6,445 nt of DNA from Lachnospiraceae bacterium UBA4364 (GTDB lineage Bacteria > Bacillota > Clostridia > Lachnospirales > Lachnospiraceae). Of the stretch, positions 1 through 5,155 are shown piece after piece. Location: contig DGSK01000018.1 of assembly GCA_002393955.1 (NCBI GenBank), forward strand, positions 1 to 6,445, read 5' to 3'. Each line of letters starts with the position of its first letter. The stretch's first letter is position 1. The notes beneath the pieces are model-generated. The model made no database searches. It worked only from the letters and a program-made list of their open reading frames with translations, and was not told where the DNA came from. The translations under genes and the position numbers were made by a program.

Positions 1-970
1 TTGCCTTGTTCACGCCCGGCAACCCGAATGGTAATCTTCCAGCATTCTGGGCAACCTCTGCTTTTACCTTGTCCACATTGAAGGGCGGATTTGCCATTAC
101 ATAATCGCAGCATCCCACAAGATTATGGGCATCATTATAGAAGGTGTTGGCTTCATTTCCGGACTTGATCACACCGGTCAGCCCATGAACCGCCATATTC
201 ATAAGGCAGAGCTGAGCATTGTACTCAACCTTCTCCTGCCCATAGAACGTCATTGCCTTATTAGCAGACATTCCTTTACTGTTGACGAAATCGCCGGACT
301 GCACGAACATACCACCGCTGCCGCAGGCAATATCCGCTAAGACACCCGAAGTCGGTTCCAGAATATTCACGATCATTTTTACCAGTGACTTCGGTGTGAA
401 AAACACGCCGTCATCAGAGGCCACTGCCGGAGCAAACTTACTGAGGAAATATTCATAAATGCGTCCGATCACATCGCCGCCCACATCATCAAGAGCATTA
501 TTGTTAAAGATACGCAATAACTCTGCCAGCAGATCATCAGCAAAATTGGTATATTCTTTCGGAAGAACGCCGGCCAACTGTTCAGACTGAGCCTCAACCA
601 GCTCCATCGCATGATTCACGACCTCTCCCAGACTGTTCATCTGCTGCCCGTTTTCAGCAACGATATTCGCAGCCTTGATATCCTCCGGCAGATTCACAAG
701 GTATGAATACTGCGCTTCCTTCGGAAGAAACAACGCACTTTTCTCTGCAAAGTCGGACGCTTCTACAGGCATCACACGACCATTCCTGACCGGTCTATCC
801 TTCAGGATCTCTTCCTCCACCTTCTTAAATCTGCTATATGCATATCTCAGGAACAGCAAACCCAATACCGGCATACAGTACTGCTGAGAAGTCAGTTTGG
901 ATCCCTGGCGTAATAGATCCGCTGCTTCCCAAAGGTCTGCCTCCAATTTCTTAATGTTCTTGTTATCCAT
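1..970 (-). CDS. hsdM: Type I restriction-modification DNA methyltransferase, HsdM (5' part, runs off the left edge)
   Basis: HsdM is the adenine-N6 methyltransferase subunit of type I R-M systems. It acts with the HsdS specificity subunit, and with HsdR for cleavage. About 323 residues are visible, and the C-terminal part lies beyond the window. Residues 1-150 read as the helical HsdM N-terminal domain (ADLWEAADLLRQ...YCMPVLGLLFLRYA). The N6-Mtase domain begins near 165: GVFFTPKSLVKM is the motif X region, D213-I-ACGSGG (215-220) is the SAM-binding motif I, YGQEK follows, and NPPF (294-297) is catalytic motif IV. The start is fixed by AAGGAG at 983-978, seven bases before the ATG. Motif I reads DIACGSGG where DPACGSGG is usual; the acidic residue and glycines are intact, so activity is likely. 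hsdS and hsdR are presumably downstream, outside the window. Family assignment is very secure. Confidence 0.96.
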   Translation of the reverse strand, partial: MDNKNIKKLEADLWEAADLLRQGSKLTSQQYCMPVLGLLFLRYAYSRFKKVEEEILKDRPVRNGRVMPVEASDFAEKSALFLPKEAQYSYLVNLPEDIKAANIVAENGQQMNSLGEVVNHAMELVEAQSEQLAGVLPKEYTNFADDLLAELLRIFNNNALDDVGGDVIGRIYEYFLSKFAPAVASDDGVFFTPKSLVKMIVNILEPTSGVLADIACGSGGMFVQSGDFVNSKGMSANKAMTFYGQEKVEYNAQLCLMNMAVHGLTGVIKSGNEANTFYNDAHNLVGCCDYVMANPPFNVDKVKAEVAQNAGRLPFGLPGVNKA

Positions 971-1003
971 AAATATTCTCCTTGAATAATCTATTTATTT
1001 TGG

Positions 1004-1093
1004 TAATTGAGATTAATCCAAAACTTCCTCTACTATCCATTGTACTCAAGGGCAGTCCTATAAAACGGTCTTAATCTCAGATTATCTCAATTA
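1004..1093. promoter_or_regulatory. Repeated TGAGAT/ATCTCA sites upstream of hsdM (candidate operator)
   Basis: TAATTGAGAT at 1004-1013 has its exact inverse, ATCTCAATTA, at 1084-1093. The overlapping GAGATTAA (1009-1016) has its inverse TTAATCTC at 1071-1078. The ATCTCA core therefore occurs twice as a direct repeat ten bases apart (1074-1079 and 1084-1089), one helical turn, and once inverted at 1008-1013, close to the hsdM ribosome binding site. This spacing is typical of a protein-binding site rather than an RNA hairpin, because the loop would be about 70 bases. The cognate regulator would be the HTH gene whose tail survives at 1091-1167; that link is inference. I see no convincing separate hsdM promoter between the sites. 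Confidence 0.45.
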
Positions 1094-1167
1094 TTTTGTC
1101 TTATCCTCGCTTTTATCGGCGTCAATAAACTCCATAATGTCGCCTACATCACATTGGAGATACTTAC
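1091..1167 (-). pseudogene. 3' remnant of a Cro/C1-type HTH regulator gene
   Basis: In the minus frame ending at the TAA at 1093-1091 the residues KYLQCDVGDIMEFI are followed by a charged tail, DADKSEDKTK. This matches the last part of small (about 65-75 residue) Cro/C1-type HTH repressors, whose C-termini commonly read 'ICKxLxCDxGDIxEF'. Only about 25 such codons exist. Upstream, the frame continues into sequence that does not look like the HTH domain (an F-rich stretch back to an ATG at 1216 with no good ribosome binding site), so the DNA-binding helices are gone. The remnant sits just before hsdM, where such regulators are often found. A 41-residue product from 1216 could be translated but would lack the HTH. 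I am confident of the family hint and of its incompleteness, but not of any activity. Confidence 0.6.
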
Positions 1168-1174
1168 GCGATTC

Positions 1175-1203
1175 ATTATACCATGCCTGTAAAAAGCTGA
1201 AAA
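1175..1203 (-). promoter_or_regulatory. Extended -10 promoter pointing toward hsdM
   Basis: On the minus strand a perfect TATAAT occupies 1180-1175 and is preceded by TGG (1183-1181), an extended -10 element. TTTTCA (1203-1198) lies 17 bases upstream and matches four of six bases of the -35 consensus. Transcription would begin near 1168 and give an RNA of about 200 bases before the hsdM start, crossing the HTH remnant and the repeated TGAGAT sites. It is the best promoter candidate for hsdM in the window, and it lies inside the possibly inserted stretch. Confidence 0.55.
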
Positions 1204-1336
1204 AAAAATACTCCATGTCCGTGAGAGAGGCGGCCTTACGGCAGCCCTTCTGCAGGATCGCTCTTGAGCAGTCGCGAGCGATGAAATATCCCTCTTCAAA
1301 GGAAGTAGTGGAAAAAGTTCAAGTAGTACATCCCGG

Positions 1337-1366
1337 CATAAAGAAATCCAGCCCTGAAGGACTGGA
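1337..1366 (-). terminator. Probable intrinsic terminator of the toxin-antitoxin operon
   Basis: Sixteen bases after the toxin stop, the minus-strand RNA can fold TCCAGTCC against GGGCTGGA. This is an eight-pair stem with one G-U pair and a TTCA loop. It is followed by TTTCTTTAT. The stem is strong and the T-tract is interrupted by one C, so this is a plausible but not perfect Rho-independent terminator. Confidence 0.6.
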
Positions 1367-1382
1367 CACCATTCCTCTGTAC

Positions 1383-1697
1383 TTACAATATCTTATTCTC
1401 ATAGTCCTGCAATTGATGAAATATATTATCTACAACGGCAGTATCTCCCTCAATTCTGTAAAGCAAAAAATAGTCGTGAGACAGGAAGTTCATTCTCCGG
1501 TAGCCAAGTGCCCTAAGCCGCGGATTATCGCACAGTTTTAAGCTCCCAGCCACTCTGGAAAGACTGATCTTAGTCACCTCAAAGTCATTCAGTACATTGG
1601 AAGCAGCCTGATTGCTTTTCTTCTCAAATAAAAGATATCTGATAAACCCATCCAAATCCGCCTCGGCATCGGATGTAATAACAACCTTATATTCCAT
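1383..1697 (-). CDS. RelE/ParE-superfamily toxin of a type II toxin-antitoxin system
   Basis: This 104-residue protein has the size and layout of RelE/ParE toxins. It opens with a beta strand (EYKVVITSDAEADL), followed by two helices with charged and Asn-rich text. The basic core is DNPRLRALGYRRMNF, and the C-terminal strands are HDYFLLYRIEGDTAVVDNIFH, ending in YENKIL. In the superfamily this fold either cleaves ribosome-bound mRNA (RelE, YafQ) or poisons gyrase (ParE). The sequence does not decide which, though pairing with a RelB/DinJ-type antitoxin and the Arg-rich core (R67, R68, R81) favour an RNase. Its ATG lies inside the antitoxin gene (11-base overlap), with GAGG seven bases upstream, so translation is coupled. 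It appears intact. A terminator-like hairpin follows. Confidence 0.88.
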   Translation of the reverse strand: MEYKVVITSDAEADLDGFIRYLLFEKKSNQAASNVLNDFEVTKISLSRVAGSLKLCDNPRLRALGYRRMNFLSHDYFLLYRIEGDTAVVDNIFHQLQDYENKIL

Positions 1698-1980
1698 ATT
1701 TCTGCCTCATATCGGATATTACATCATCCGCATCTCGTACCATCCCCTCTGCCGCATGGTGTCTTGATGCTTCAAGTTTTTTAAGTACTTCATCCTCAGT
1801 CAATGTCACATAAGGGTTTACTGTCTTTTTCTTTAATTCGAAAGGAAAACCGTTATTTGCAACAGCCTGGGTAAGAAACATCCTGATAGCGGAAGTCGTA
1901 TCTGTACCTAACTCCCTAAACAGGGTGTCGGATTTTGTTTTGAGCTCATCTTCAACACGTATCTGTATTGTACTTGACAT
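1687..1980 (-). CDS. RelB/DinJ-family antitoxin
   Basis: This is a 97-residue antitoxin, first gene of the pair, expected to bind and neutralise the following toxin and to repress its own promoter. Residues 1-45 form a ribbon-helix-helix module: the strand TIQIRVEDELK, a helix KSDTLFRELG, then TTSAIRMFLTQAVANNGFPFEL. The last phrase closely follows the DinJ/RelB signature, which ends in 'LPFxL'. Residues 50-97 are charged and probably disordered until they wrap around the toxin. AGGAGG at 1992-1987 sits six bases before the ATG, far stronger than the toxin's site, which fits antitoxin excess. The gene ends by overlapping the toxin start. Its own promoter and a dyad lie just upstream. Nothing suggests inactivation. 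Confidence 0.92.
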   Translation of the reverse strand: MSSTIQIRVEDELKTKSDTLFRELGTDTTSAIRMFLTQAVANNGFPFELKKKTVNPYVTLTEDEVLKKLEASRHHAAEGMVRDADDVISDMRQKYGI

Positions 1981-2009
1981 AGCACACCTCCTCGCTAATC
2001 TTTATCCAT

Positions 2010-2039
2010 ATTATATTGCTGATTCATTACAAAAGCAAT
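2010..2039 (-). promoter_or_regulatory. Toxin-antitoxin promoter with overlapping operator-like dyad
   Basis: On the minus strand a perfect TATAAT (2015-2010) lies 17 bases after TTGCTT (2038-2033). The antitoxin ATG is 30 bases downstream. The inverted repeat ATTGCT/AGCAAT (2039-2034 and 2020-2015) covers the -35 box and reaches the first base of the -10, with 13 bases between the arms. An autorepressor of the RelB ribbon-helix-helix type would be expected to bind here. The boxes and dyad are seen directly; binding is inferred from the family. Confidence 0.7.
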
Positions 2040-2120
2040 GATTTAGCATGTGTATTTTTATGTTGGGACTCAGGAAAAAGCTCTGACTGCCCCTCCCCCA
2101 AAACAGAAATCACCATTTTA

Positions 2121-2144
2121 ATAGTGGACTTCTATCCCCACTAT
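2121..2144. repeat. Short hairpin after the methyltransferase gene
   Basis: ATAGTGG (2121-2127) and CCACTAT (2138-2144) form a seven-pair stem with a ten-base loop, nine bases past the methyltransferase stop. The minus-strand continuation is TAAAATGG, so it lacks a proper T-tract. It could stabilise the 3' end of the operon transcript or act as a weak terminator. The rest of 2040-2152 shows nothing I can name. Confidence 0.35.
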
Positions 2145-2152
2145 ATGGAGTT

Positions 2153-2827
2153 TTATATAATTCTGGAATCTGGAATTCTTGAGTTCATGGGCTTCCTTGC
2201 TACAAGATGCAACCTGAACTTCTTTGCTTTTTCAAGTTTCTCTATTTTAAACCTCGCCTGTCTGCAGAATTTCCTTATCTCATCCAATGAATATGCCTTT
2301 ACATCCCCGTGACCAGCAAGGTTTGCAAGTGGCATTTCCGTATGATTCATAAGCCAAAGTACCGGTTTTGACGCCGTATAGTCCTGCAGGATAAGTCTTC
2401 CGCCGGGCCTCAAAACCCTCTTTACGCTGTCAAAGAACGCCTGCGGGTTCGGGTAATGGTGAAAGCTGTTGGAGCATATGACCACATCGAATGAATCTTC
2501 TCCGAAGGGCAGGTTTTCACAGTCTCCGACCACCCATTCTACCCCCTCAAGATTCTTTGCCCTTGCTGCTTCAATCATCCTGGGCGTTATATCCAGTCCC
2601 GTATAACGCTTTGACATGTCTTTTTCATACAAAAGCGATATCATCGGTCCGGTCCCGCAGCCACAGTCCAGAAGGTCGTTAAAATCCTCTTTTTCCAGTT
2701 CCGCGGATATATACGGGTAATCTTCCTTGCATATCTCATAAATCCCCGCCTGATCCGTCTCATATATATCCGCAGCTTTAGAAAACTCCTTAATGGTAAG
2801 CTCTTTATACTCTTTATCCGACCTCAT
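2153..2827 (-). CDS. Class I SAM-dependent methyltransferase (Methyltransf_11-like)
   Basis: This is a 224-residue Rossmann-fold methyltransferase with unknown substrate. Motif I is DCGCGTG at 54-60, ending strand 1. D79 in GLDIT is the residue expected to hold the SAM ribose. GDCENLPF starts at 101 (motif II/III region), SFDVVICSNSFHHYP surrounds 115-126 (post-motif, strand 4), and LRPGGRLIL begins at 139. This order is typical of UbiE/Methyltransf_11 enzymes acting on small molecules. I chose the ATG at 2827 because CCCCCTTT at 2834-2841 gives AAAGGGGG on the coding strand, six bases upstream. The in-frame ATG at 2866 has no such site and would add 13 unlike residues. It is the last gene of the hydrolase operon, 86 bases after the broken FAH gene, and appears intact. 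Confidence 0.9.
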   Translation of the reverse strand: MRSDKEYKELTIKEFSKAADIYETDQAGIYEICKEDYPYISAELEKEDFNDLLDCGCGTGPMISLLYEKDMSKRYTGLDITPRMIEAARAKNLEGVEWVVGDCENLPFGEDSFDVVICSNSFHHYPNPQAFFDSVKRVLRPGGRLILQDYTASKPVLWLMNHTEMPLANLAGHGDVKAYSLDEIRKFCRQARFKIEKLEKAKKFRLHLVARKPMNSRIPDSRII

Positions 2828-2913
2828 GGAAAGCCCCCTTTCGTTTATCAGCACACCCCGGTACATTTTTCAGCAGATTCACAGCCGAACCGAGGCTCAT
2901 GTTTACTTCAAAA

Positions 2914-3682
2914 TCAATACAGCTGTTGAATTTGATATCCGACTTTGTTTACAAGACTTCCTATTCCTTGTATCTCGCAACGGATCTCGTCACCACTTTT
3001 CAGATACACCGGTGGCTTCATTCCCATTGCAACTCCGCCCGGCGTCCCGGTCGCAATGATCGTTCCCGCCTTCAGTATCATCCCCTGGGATAACTCGGAT
3101 ATAGCTTCCTCTACAGAGGTTATCATGTTTTTTGTATTACTCTCCTGCCTTTTTTCGTTATTAACATAGCAGCGTATATCAAGGTCACGGGCGTCTTTTA
3201 CCTCATCAGCTGTAACGATACAAGGCCCCATAGGTGTGTACCCGTCAAGACTTTTCCCCCGGTACCACTGCTGATGCTTGAACTGAAGGTTTCTCGCACT
3301 TACATCGTTAATGATAGTGTATCCCCTCCGGATCATTTGCCTTATTGACTCTTTTAGAAAAATAAACTGTATCCGTCTTCTTTGTGAAATCCAGTACATC
3401 AACTGTTTCTTCTATATGCGATCTGTAATTGACCCCAAGGCATATGATATCCTGAACCGGTACCGGTATCGGCGCCTTTATTCTGTATTCACGTCCTTTT
3501 TCTTTTGGAGTTTCATTTTCAAGTCGGCCGACGATCAAAAGGCTGATTTCGTCAAAGCGTCGGATCAGTTCGTTCATATCCTTTACAATGATTCCCAGCG
3601 AATCCAAAGTTACCGGTCTGCCGTCTTTTCCTTCAACCGCAACATACTGTTTGTTTTCTGATTCTATCGTATACAACCTCAT
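2914..3682 (-). pseudogene. Fumarylacetoacetate hydrolase (FAH) family gene broken by internal deletion and frameshift
   Basis: FAH-family enzymes are metal-dependent hydrolases, decarboxylases or isomerases of 2-oxo acids. Frame one (3682-3308) gives a normal start, MRLYTIES, through the family phrase ICLGVNYRSHIEET and VYFSKRVNKANDPEG, then hits a stop after IHYH. The second frame resumes at 3324 with GYTIINDVSARN and continues through QWYRGKSLDGYTPMGP, TGTPGGVAMGMKPP and GIGSLVNKV to a normal end. In intact relatives, 'DPxG' and 'GYTIxNDVSAR' are separated by several dozen residues, including the ExE pair that binds the metal. Here they abut, so about 0.13-0.15 kb is missing and the frame is shifted. 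The shift alone cannot be bypassed to give an active enzyme. The start has AGGA eight bases upstream, overlapping the hydrolase stop, so it was translated within the operon before decay. Confidence 0.88.
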
Positions 3683-3695
3683 ATGTTTTTTCCTC

Positions 3696-4463
3696 TCACA
3701 CCGGCATTTTCATGAATTCATCTATTACATGTAAAACCGGCTCAGCATATTTCCTTTCTCCAAATAGCCATTGTTCATGCTGCATGTCAAACTCCCTGAT
3801 GTCGGGATCATGGAAATATCTTTTATAGCGTTTCAGATATTTTTCCCCCATCTTATTGGCATATATGAAATGAGCTTTTGTATGTTCCACGTTTATATCG
3901 TTTTCCAGATATGTGATCAGATCAGTATAATACTCATTCTTGATGGATTCGGGGTTGAATTTTGAAAAGCACGTCATAAATTTCTCGGCAACCTCATCCT
4001 CCATCAGAAAAGTCTTTTTTAGGAGATTTTTGGTCTTTTCCCGTTTTCTTTCGCTTTTGGTAAAGCCGGTAAGAAGCGGTACTACCAGCATTGACTGCAG
4101 CTTTGCAGAAATCTTACCGCTCTGATCGAGGTCAGGACTGCCAAAGATTCCGTGATCCATATGAACCTTCCTTCTCTGTATCAGCTGCCCCACAAAACTG
4201 GAACCGAGAGAGGATCCGAGAGCCGCGTCTATCCTTCCTTCATGTTTTTCAATGATATACTTCTCAATCTTTTCCGTGACCGTTATCATATCCGGAAAAA
4301 TATCATTACCTCCGTCGAATCCGTCATAATTAACGCATATAAGGTGGTATTTCCCAACAAGATCATCAAAAACGTTACTGAAATTTGTCTGCCAGTCACA
4401 GCATGTCCCCGGAAGCAGCATCATCTTTTTTTCATTTTCTGTTCCATACTCTTCAAAAGTCAT
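3696..4463 (-). CDS. Alpha/beta-hydrolase fold protein
   Basis: This 255-residue protein has the features of an alpha/beta hydrolase, probably an esterase-like enzyme of unknown substrate. LLPGTCCDW (16-24) follows the first core strand and is the oxyanion-hole loop. VNYDGFDGG (45-52) is the next conserved turn. GSSLG (83-87) is the GxSxG nucleophile elbow with S85 as probable nucleophile. H229 in MQHEQW sits where the catalytic His is expected. The acid is not obvious from sequence. Residues 120-190 form a long, Lys/Glu-rich helical cap. No signal peptide is visible, so it should be cytoplasmic. GGAGG at 4474-4470 fixes the start, six bases before ATG. The stop is 13 bases before the FAH start. 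Similar genes are familiar to me from Clostridia, but no function is established. Confidence 0.85.
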   Translation of the reverse strand: MTFEEYGTENEKKMMLLPGTCCDWQTNFSNVFDDLVGKYHLICVNYDGFDGGNDIFPDMITVTEKIEKYIIEKHEGRIDAALGSSLGSSFVGQLIQRRKVHMDHGIFGSPDLDQSGKISAKLQSMLVVPLLTGFTKSERKREKTKNLLKKTFLMEDEVAEKFMTCFSKFNPESIKNEYYTDLITYLENDINVEHTKAHFIYANKMGEKYLKRYKRYFHDPDIREFDMQHEQWLFGERKYAEPVLHVIDEFMKMPV

Positions 4464-4545
4464 CTTTGTCCTCCCACATCATTTTTTCGACAATCCTGAT
4501 CGTTTCCTCGCGCATGTATTTATCTTGATCCTGCGGTCTGTTTTT
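4453..4545 (-). pseudogene. Orphan C-terminal tail coupled to the hydrolase start (possible gene remnant)
   Basis: One minus frame is open from just after a TGA at 4548-4546 to a TGA at 4455-4453 and reads like a protein C-terminus: a hydrophilic lead, then the amphipathic helix DKYMREETIRIVEKMMWED ending in KDDF. Its stop overlaps the hydrolase ATG by 11 bases, the usual geometry of translational coupling. Yet no matching upstream gene exists in this frame; the ORF before it (4819-4544) is in another frame and ends just beside it. An ATG at 4515 would give only 20 residues. The likeliest reading is the tail of a lost gene, but a chance open frame cannot be excluded. Confidence 0.35.
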
Positions 4546-4819
4546 ACTTCACGCATCTAAAGTAAACCATCGACCCGTCTACATGGTATTCCACCTGTAA
4601 ATATAGCCTGCGAAGTATCTTCAGAAGCTGATCCTCCGTAGGAAACGGAGGGGTAAACCAGCCTTTCCTTGCCAAGAATTTCTTTCCTTTATCCTCCAAA
4701 AAAGGCCACTGTTCCCGTATCCCCGCATAAGATATGTCATTGTTCCCGTCACCTACCATGATTCCCTCCAAGCCAAACAGTGTTCCCATTGCAAATAAGC
4801 CGATTCCCTTAAGTTTCAT
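4544..4819 (-). CDS. Unrecognised small protein with a GDGNND string
   Basis: This is a 91-residue ORF that I do not recognise. It starts with a Gly-rich hydrophobic stretch (GIGLFAMGTLFGLEGIMV, 5-22), followed at once by GDGNND (23-28). The rest is mixed: REQWPFLEDKGKKFLARKGW, then TPPFPTEDQLLKILRRLY, then a strand-like end, HVDGSMVYFRCVK. GDGNND resembles motif IV of HAD phosphatases. However, the HAD nucleophile motif is absent and the string sits near the N-terminus, so this would at most be a C-terminal HAD piece, or a coincidence. The ribosome binding site is modest (AAGGAA about ten bases before ATG). It follows a promoter-like TATAAT and would be the first gene of the hydrolase operon. 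It may itself be a fragment. Confidence 0.45.
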   Translation of the reverse strand: MKLKGIGLFAMGTLFGLEGIMVGDGNNDISYAGIREQWPFLEDKGKKFLARKGWFTPPFPTEDQLLKILRRLYLQVEYHVDGSMVYFRCVK

Positions 4820-4880
4820 TTCGTTGATTTCCTTTTCTGATACACGGTTTTGAGTTATCGTCAGCTAACTCGCGGTTTAT

Positions 4881-4906
4881 ATTATACTCCGCTATTTGTG
4901 CGGAGT
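4881..4906 (-). promoter_or_regulatory. Perfect dyad abutting a TATAAT box upstream of the hydrolase operon
   Basis: ACTCCGC (4886-4892) and GCGGAGT (4900-4906) are perfect inverse arms with a seven-base spacer. On the minus strand the dyad runs directly into TATAAT (4886-4881), sharing one base, so it fills the space upstream of the -10. There is no recognisable -35 at 17 bases, which would suit an activator-dependent or repressor-controlled promoter. A second dyad, GAGTTA/TAACTC (4852-4857, 4866-4871), lies in the expected 5' leader, about 33 bases before the 4819 start. The dyad could instead act as an RNA hairpin for read-through transcription. Confidence 0.45.
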
Positions 4907-4942
4907 TATTCTATACAGTAAATACGTCAGTACTTTTAGTTA

Positions 4943-4968
4943 GTTATTGCTAATTCAAAAACAATAAC
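4943..4968. repeat. Inverted repeat GTTATTG/CAATAAC
   Basis: Seven-base perfect arms at 4943-4949 and 4962-4968 enclose a 12-base AT-rich spacer. No T-tract follows on either strand, so it is not a terminator. It lies in the AT-rich stretch between the structured region to its right and the TATAAT-linked dyad to its left. An operator or DNA structure is possible; nothing decides it. Confidence 0.35.
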
Positions 4969-4988
4969 ATATGTTTGAGATATAATCA

Positions 4989-5096
4989 ATACGTCCGGGA
5001 AGTATTTTTTAAGCTATTTCAACAATTATCCCTGTTGCAGAACTTCCCATGAGTATTTTTCTTCCAAATCAAAAATCACATCTGCCCTGGACGTAT
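4989..5096 (-). ncRNA. Candidate structured RNA with three-way-junction layout
   Basis: Read on the minus strand, ATACGTCC (5096-5089) and GGGAAGT (5048-5042) are complemented, in the right nested order, by one continuous 15-base arm, ACTTCCCGGACGTAT (5003-4989). The 40 bases between the two 5' arms can form their own hairpin (ATTTTT 5076-5071 with AAAAAT 5060-5055). The inner loop holds CAACA/TGTTG (5037-5033 with 5024-5020). That gives a closing helix plus two branches. I do not recognise it as any known riboswitch or ribozyme. It overlaps the protein-like remnant at 5026-5155, so only one reading may be meaningful. Its position, in the same orientation about 170 bases upstream of the operon start, would suit a leader element. 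Confidence 0.35.
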
Positions 5097-5155
5097 CGCA
5101 GCAAGCTGCTCGATGTCGCGTTGGCCGTCAAATGTGCGTGCAAGCACGCCCGCAT
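5026..5155 (-). pseudogene. Frameshifted small ORF remnant
   Basis: From an ATG at 5155 the minus strand reads 28 residues, including SSSLLRYVQGRCDF, before a TGA at 5071-5069. In the next frame the reading continues as DLEEKYSWEVLQQG to a TAA at 5028-5026. Removing a single T from the run of five T at 5075-5071 would join the two into about 42 residues. The joined text resembles small hypothetical proteins that I recall from many gut Clostridia; this is memory, not a search. There is no good ribosome binding site. It may be the relic of a short gene or, more likely, translated text of a repeated non-coding element, since the same bases form several inverted repeats. Confidence 0.4.

Larger units (their letters stand above)
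1168..1379. repeat. Non-coding, hairpin-rich stretch flanked by 7-base direct repeats (candidate inserted element)
   Basis: This is the gene-free interval between the toxin gene and the HTH remnant. TACTTAC occurs on both sides, at 1161-1167 and 1380-1386, as a target-site duplication or deletion microhomology would. Read on the minus strand it contains: the hairpin at 1366-1347 (also listed as a terminator); ATCGCTC/GAGCGAT arms at 1282-1276 and 1263-1257 with a 12-base loop; GGCTGCC and GGCCGCC, which pair with one mismatch around a GTAA (GNRA-type) tetraloop near 1246-1229; a run of nine T; and an extended -10 promoter. I see no terminal inverted repeats and no protein I recognise. It may be a short mobile or repeated element, or a structured RNA. 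The pieces are visible in the sequence; the interpretation is open. Confidence 0.4.

Noticed and set aside
1137..1541. 134-codon plus-strand open frame across the toxin 3' end and the non-coding stretch
   Set aside because: It runs antisense to the well-supported toxin and the HTH remnant, has no ribosome binding site before its ATG, and its text is low in recognisable domains.
2084..2105. G-rich minus-strand run (GGGGGAGGGG) as a G-quadruplex
   Set aside because: There are only two adjacent G-runs; four are needed.
2016..2312. 98-codon plus-strand open frame
   Set aside because: Its 3' part is antisense to the methyltransferase C-terminus, its 5' part covers the toxin-antitoxin promoter, and there is no ribosome binding site.
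2828..2866. Upstream in-frame ATG of the methyltransferase at 2866
   Set aside because: No Shine-Dalgarno sequence precedes it, whereas AAAGGGGG sits six bases before the ATG at 2827.
2814..2900. 28-codon minus-strand ORF between the FAH pseudogene and the methyltransferase
   Set aside because: It has no ribosome binding site and overlaps the better methyltransferase start. The residues match nothing I know, so it is most likely chance.
3325..3402. Start of the second FAH frame at 3402 as an independent gene
   Set aside because: The first 26 residues are out-of-frame FAH sequence, antisense-like and basic. Homology begins only at GYTI, so this is the 3' half of a broken gene.
3308..3402. 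Programmed ribosomal frameshift in the FAH gene
   Set aside because: A frameshift would not restore the missing segment with the metal ligands, and no slippery heptamer is seen at the joint.
4970..4990. Plus-strand promoter at the TATAAT near 4981
   Set aside because: No -35 box lies at a suitable distance and there is no plus-strand gene downstream.
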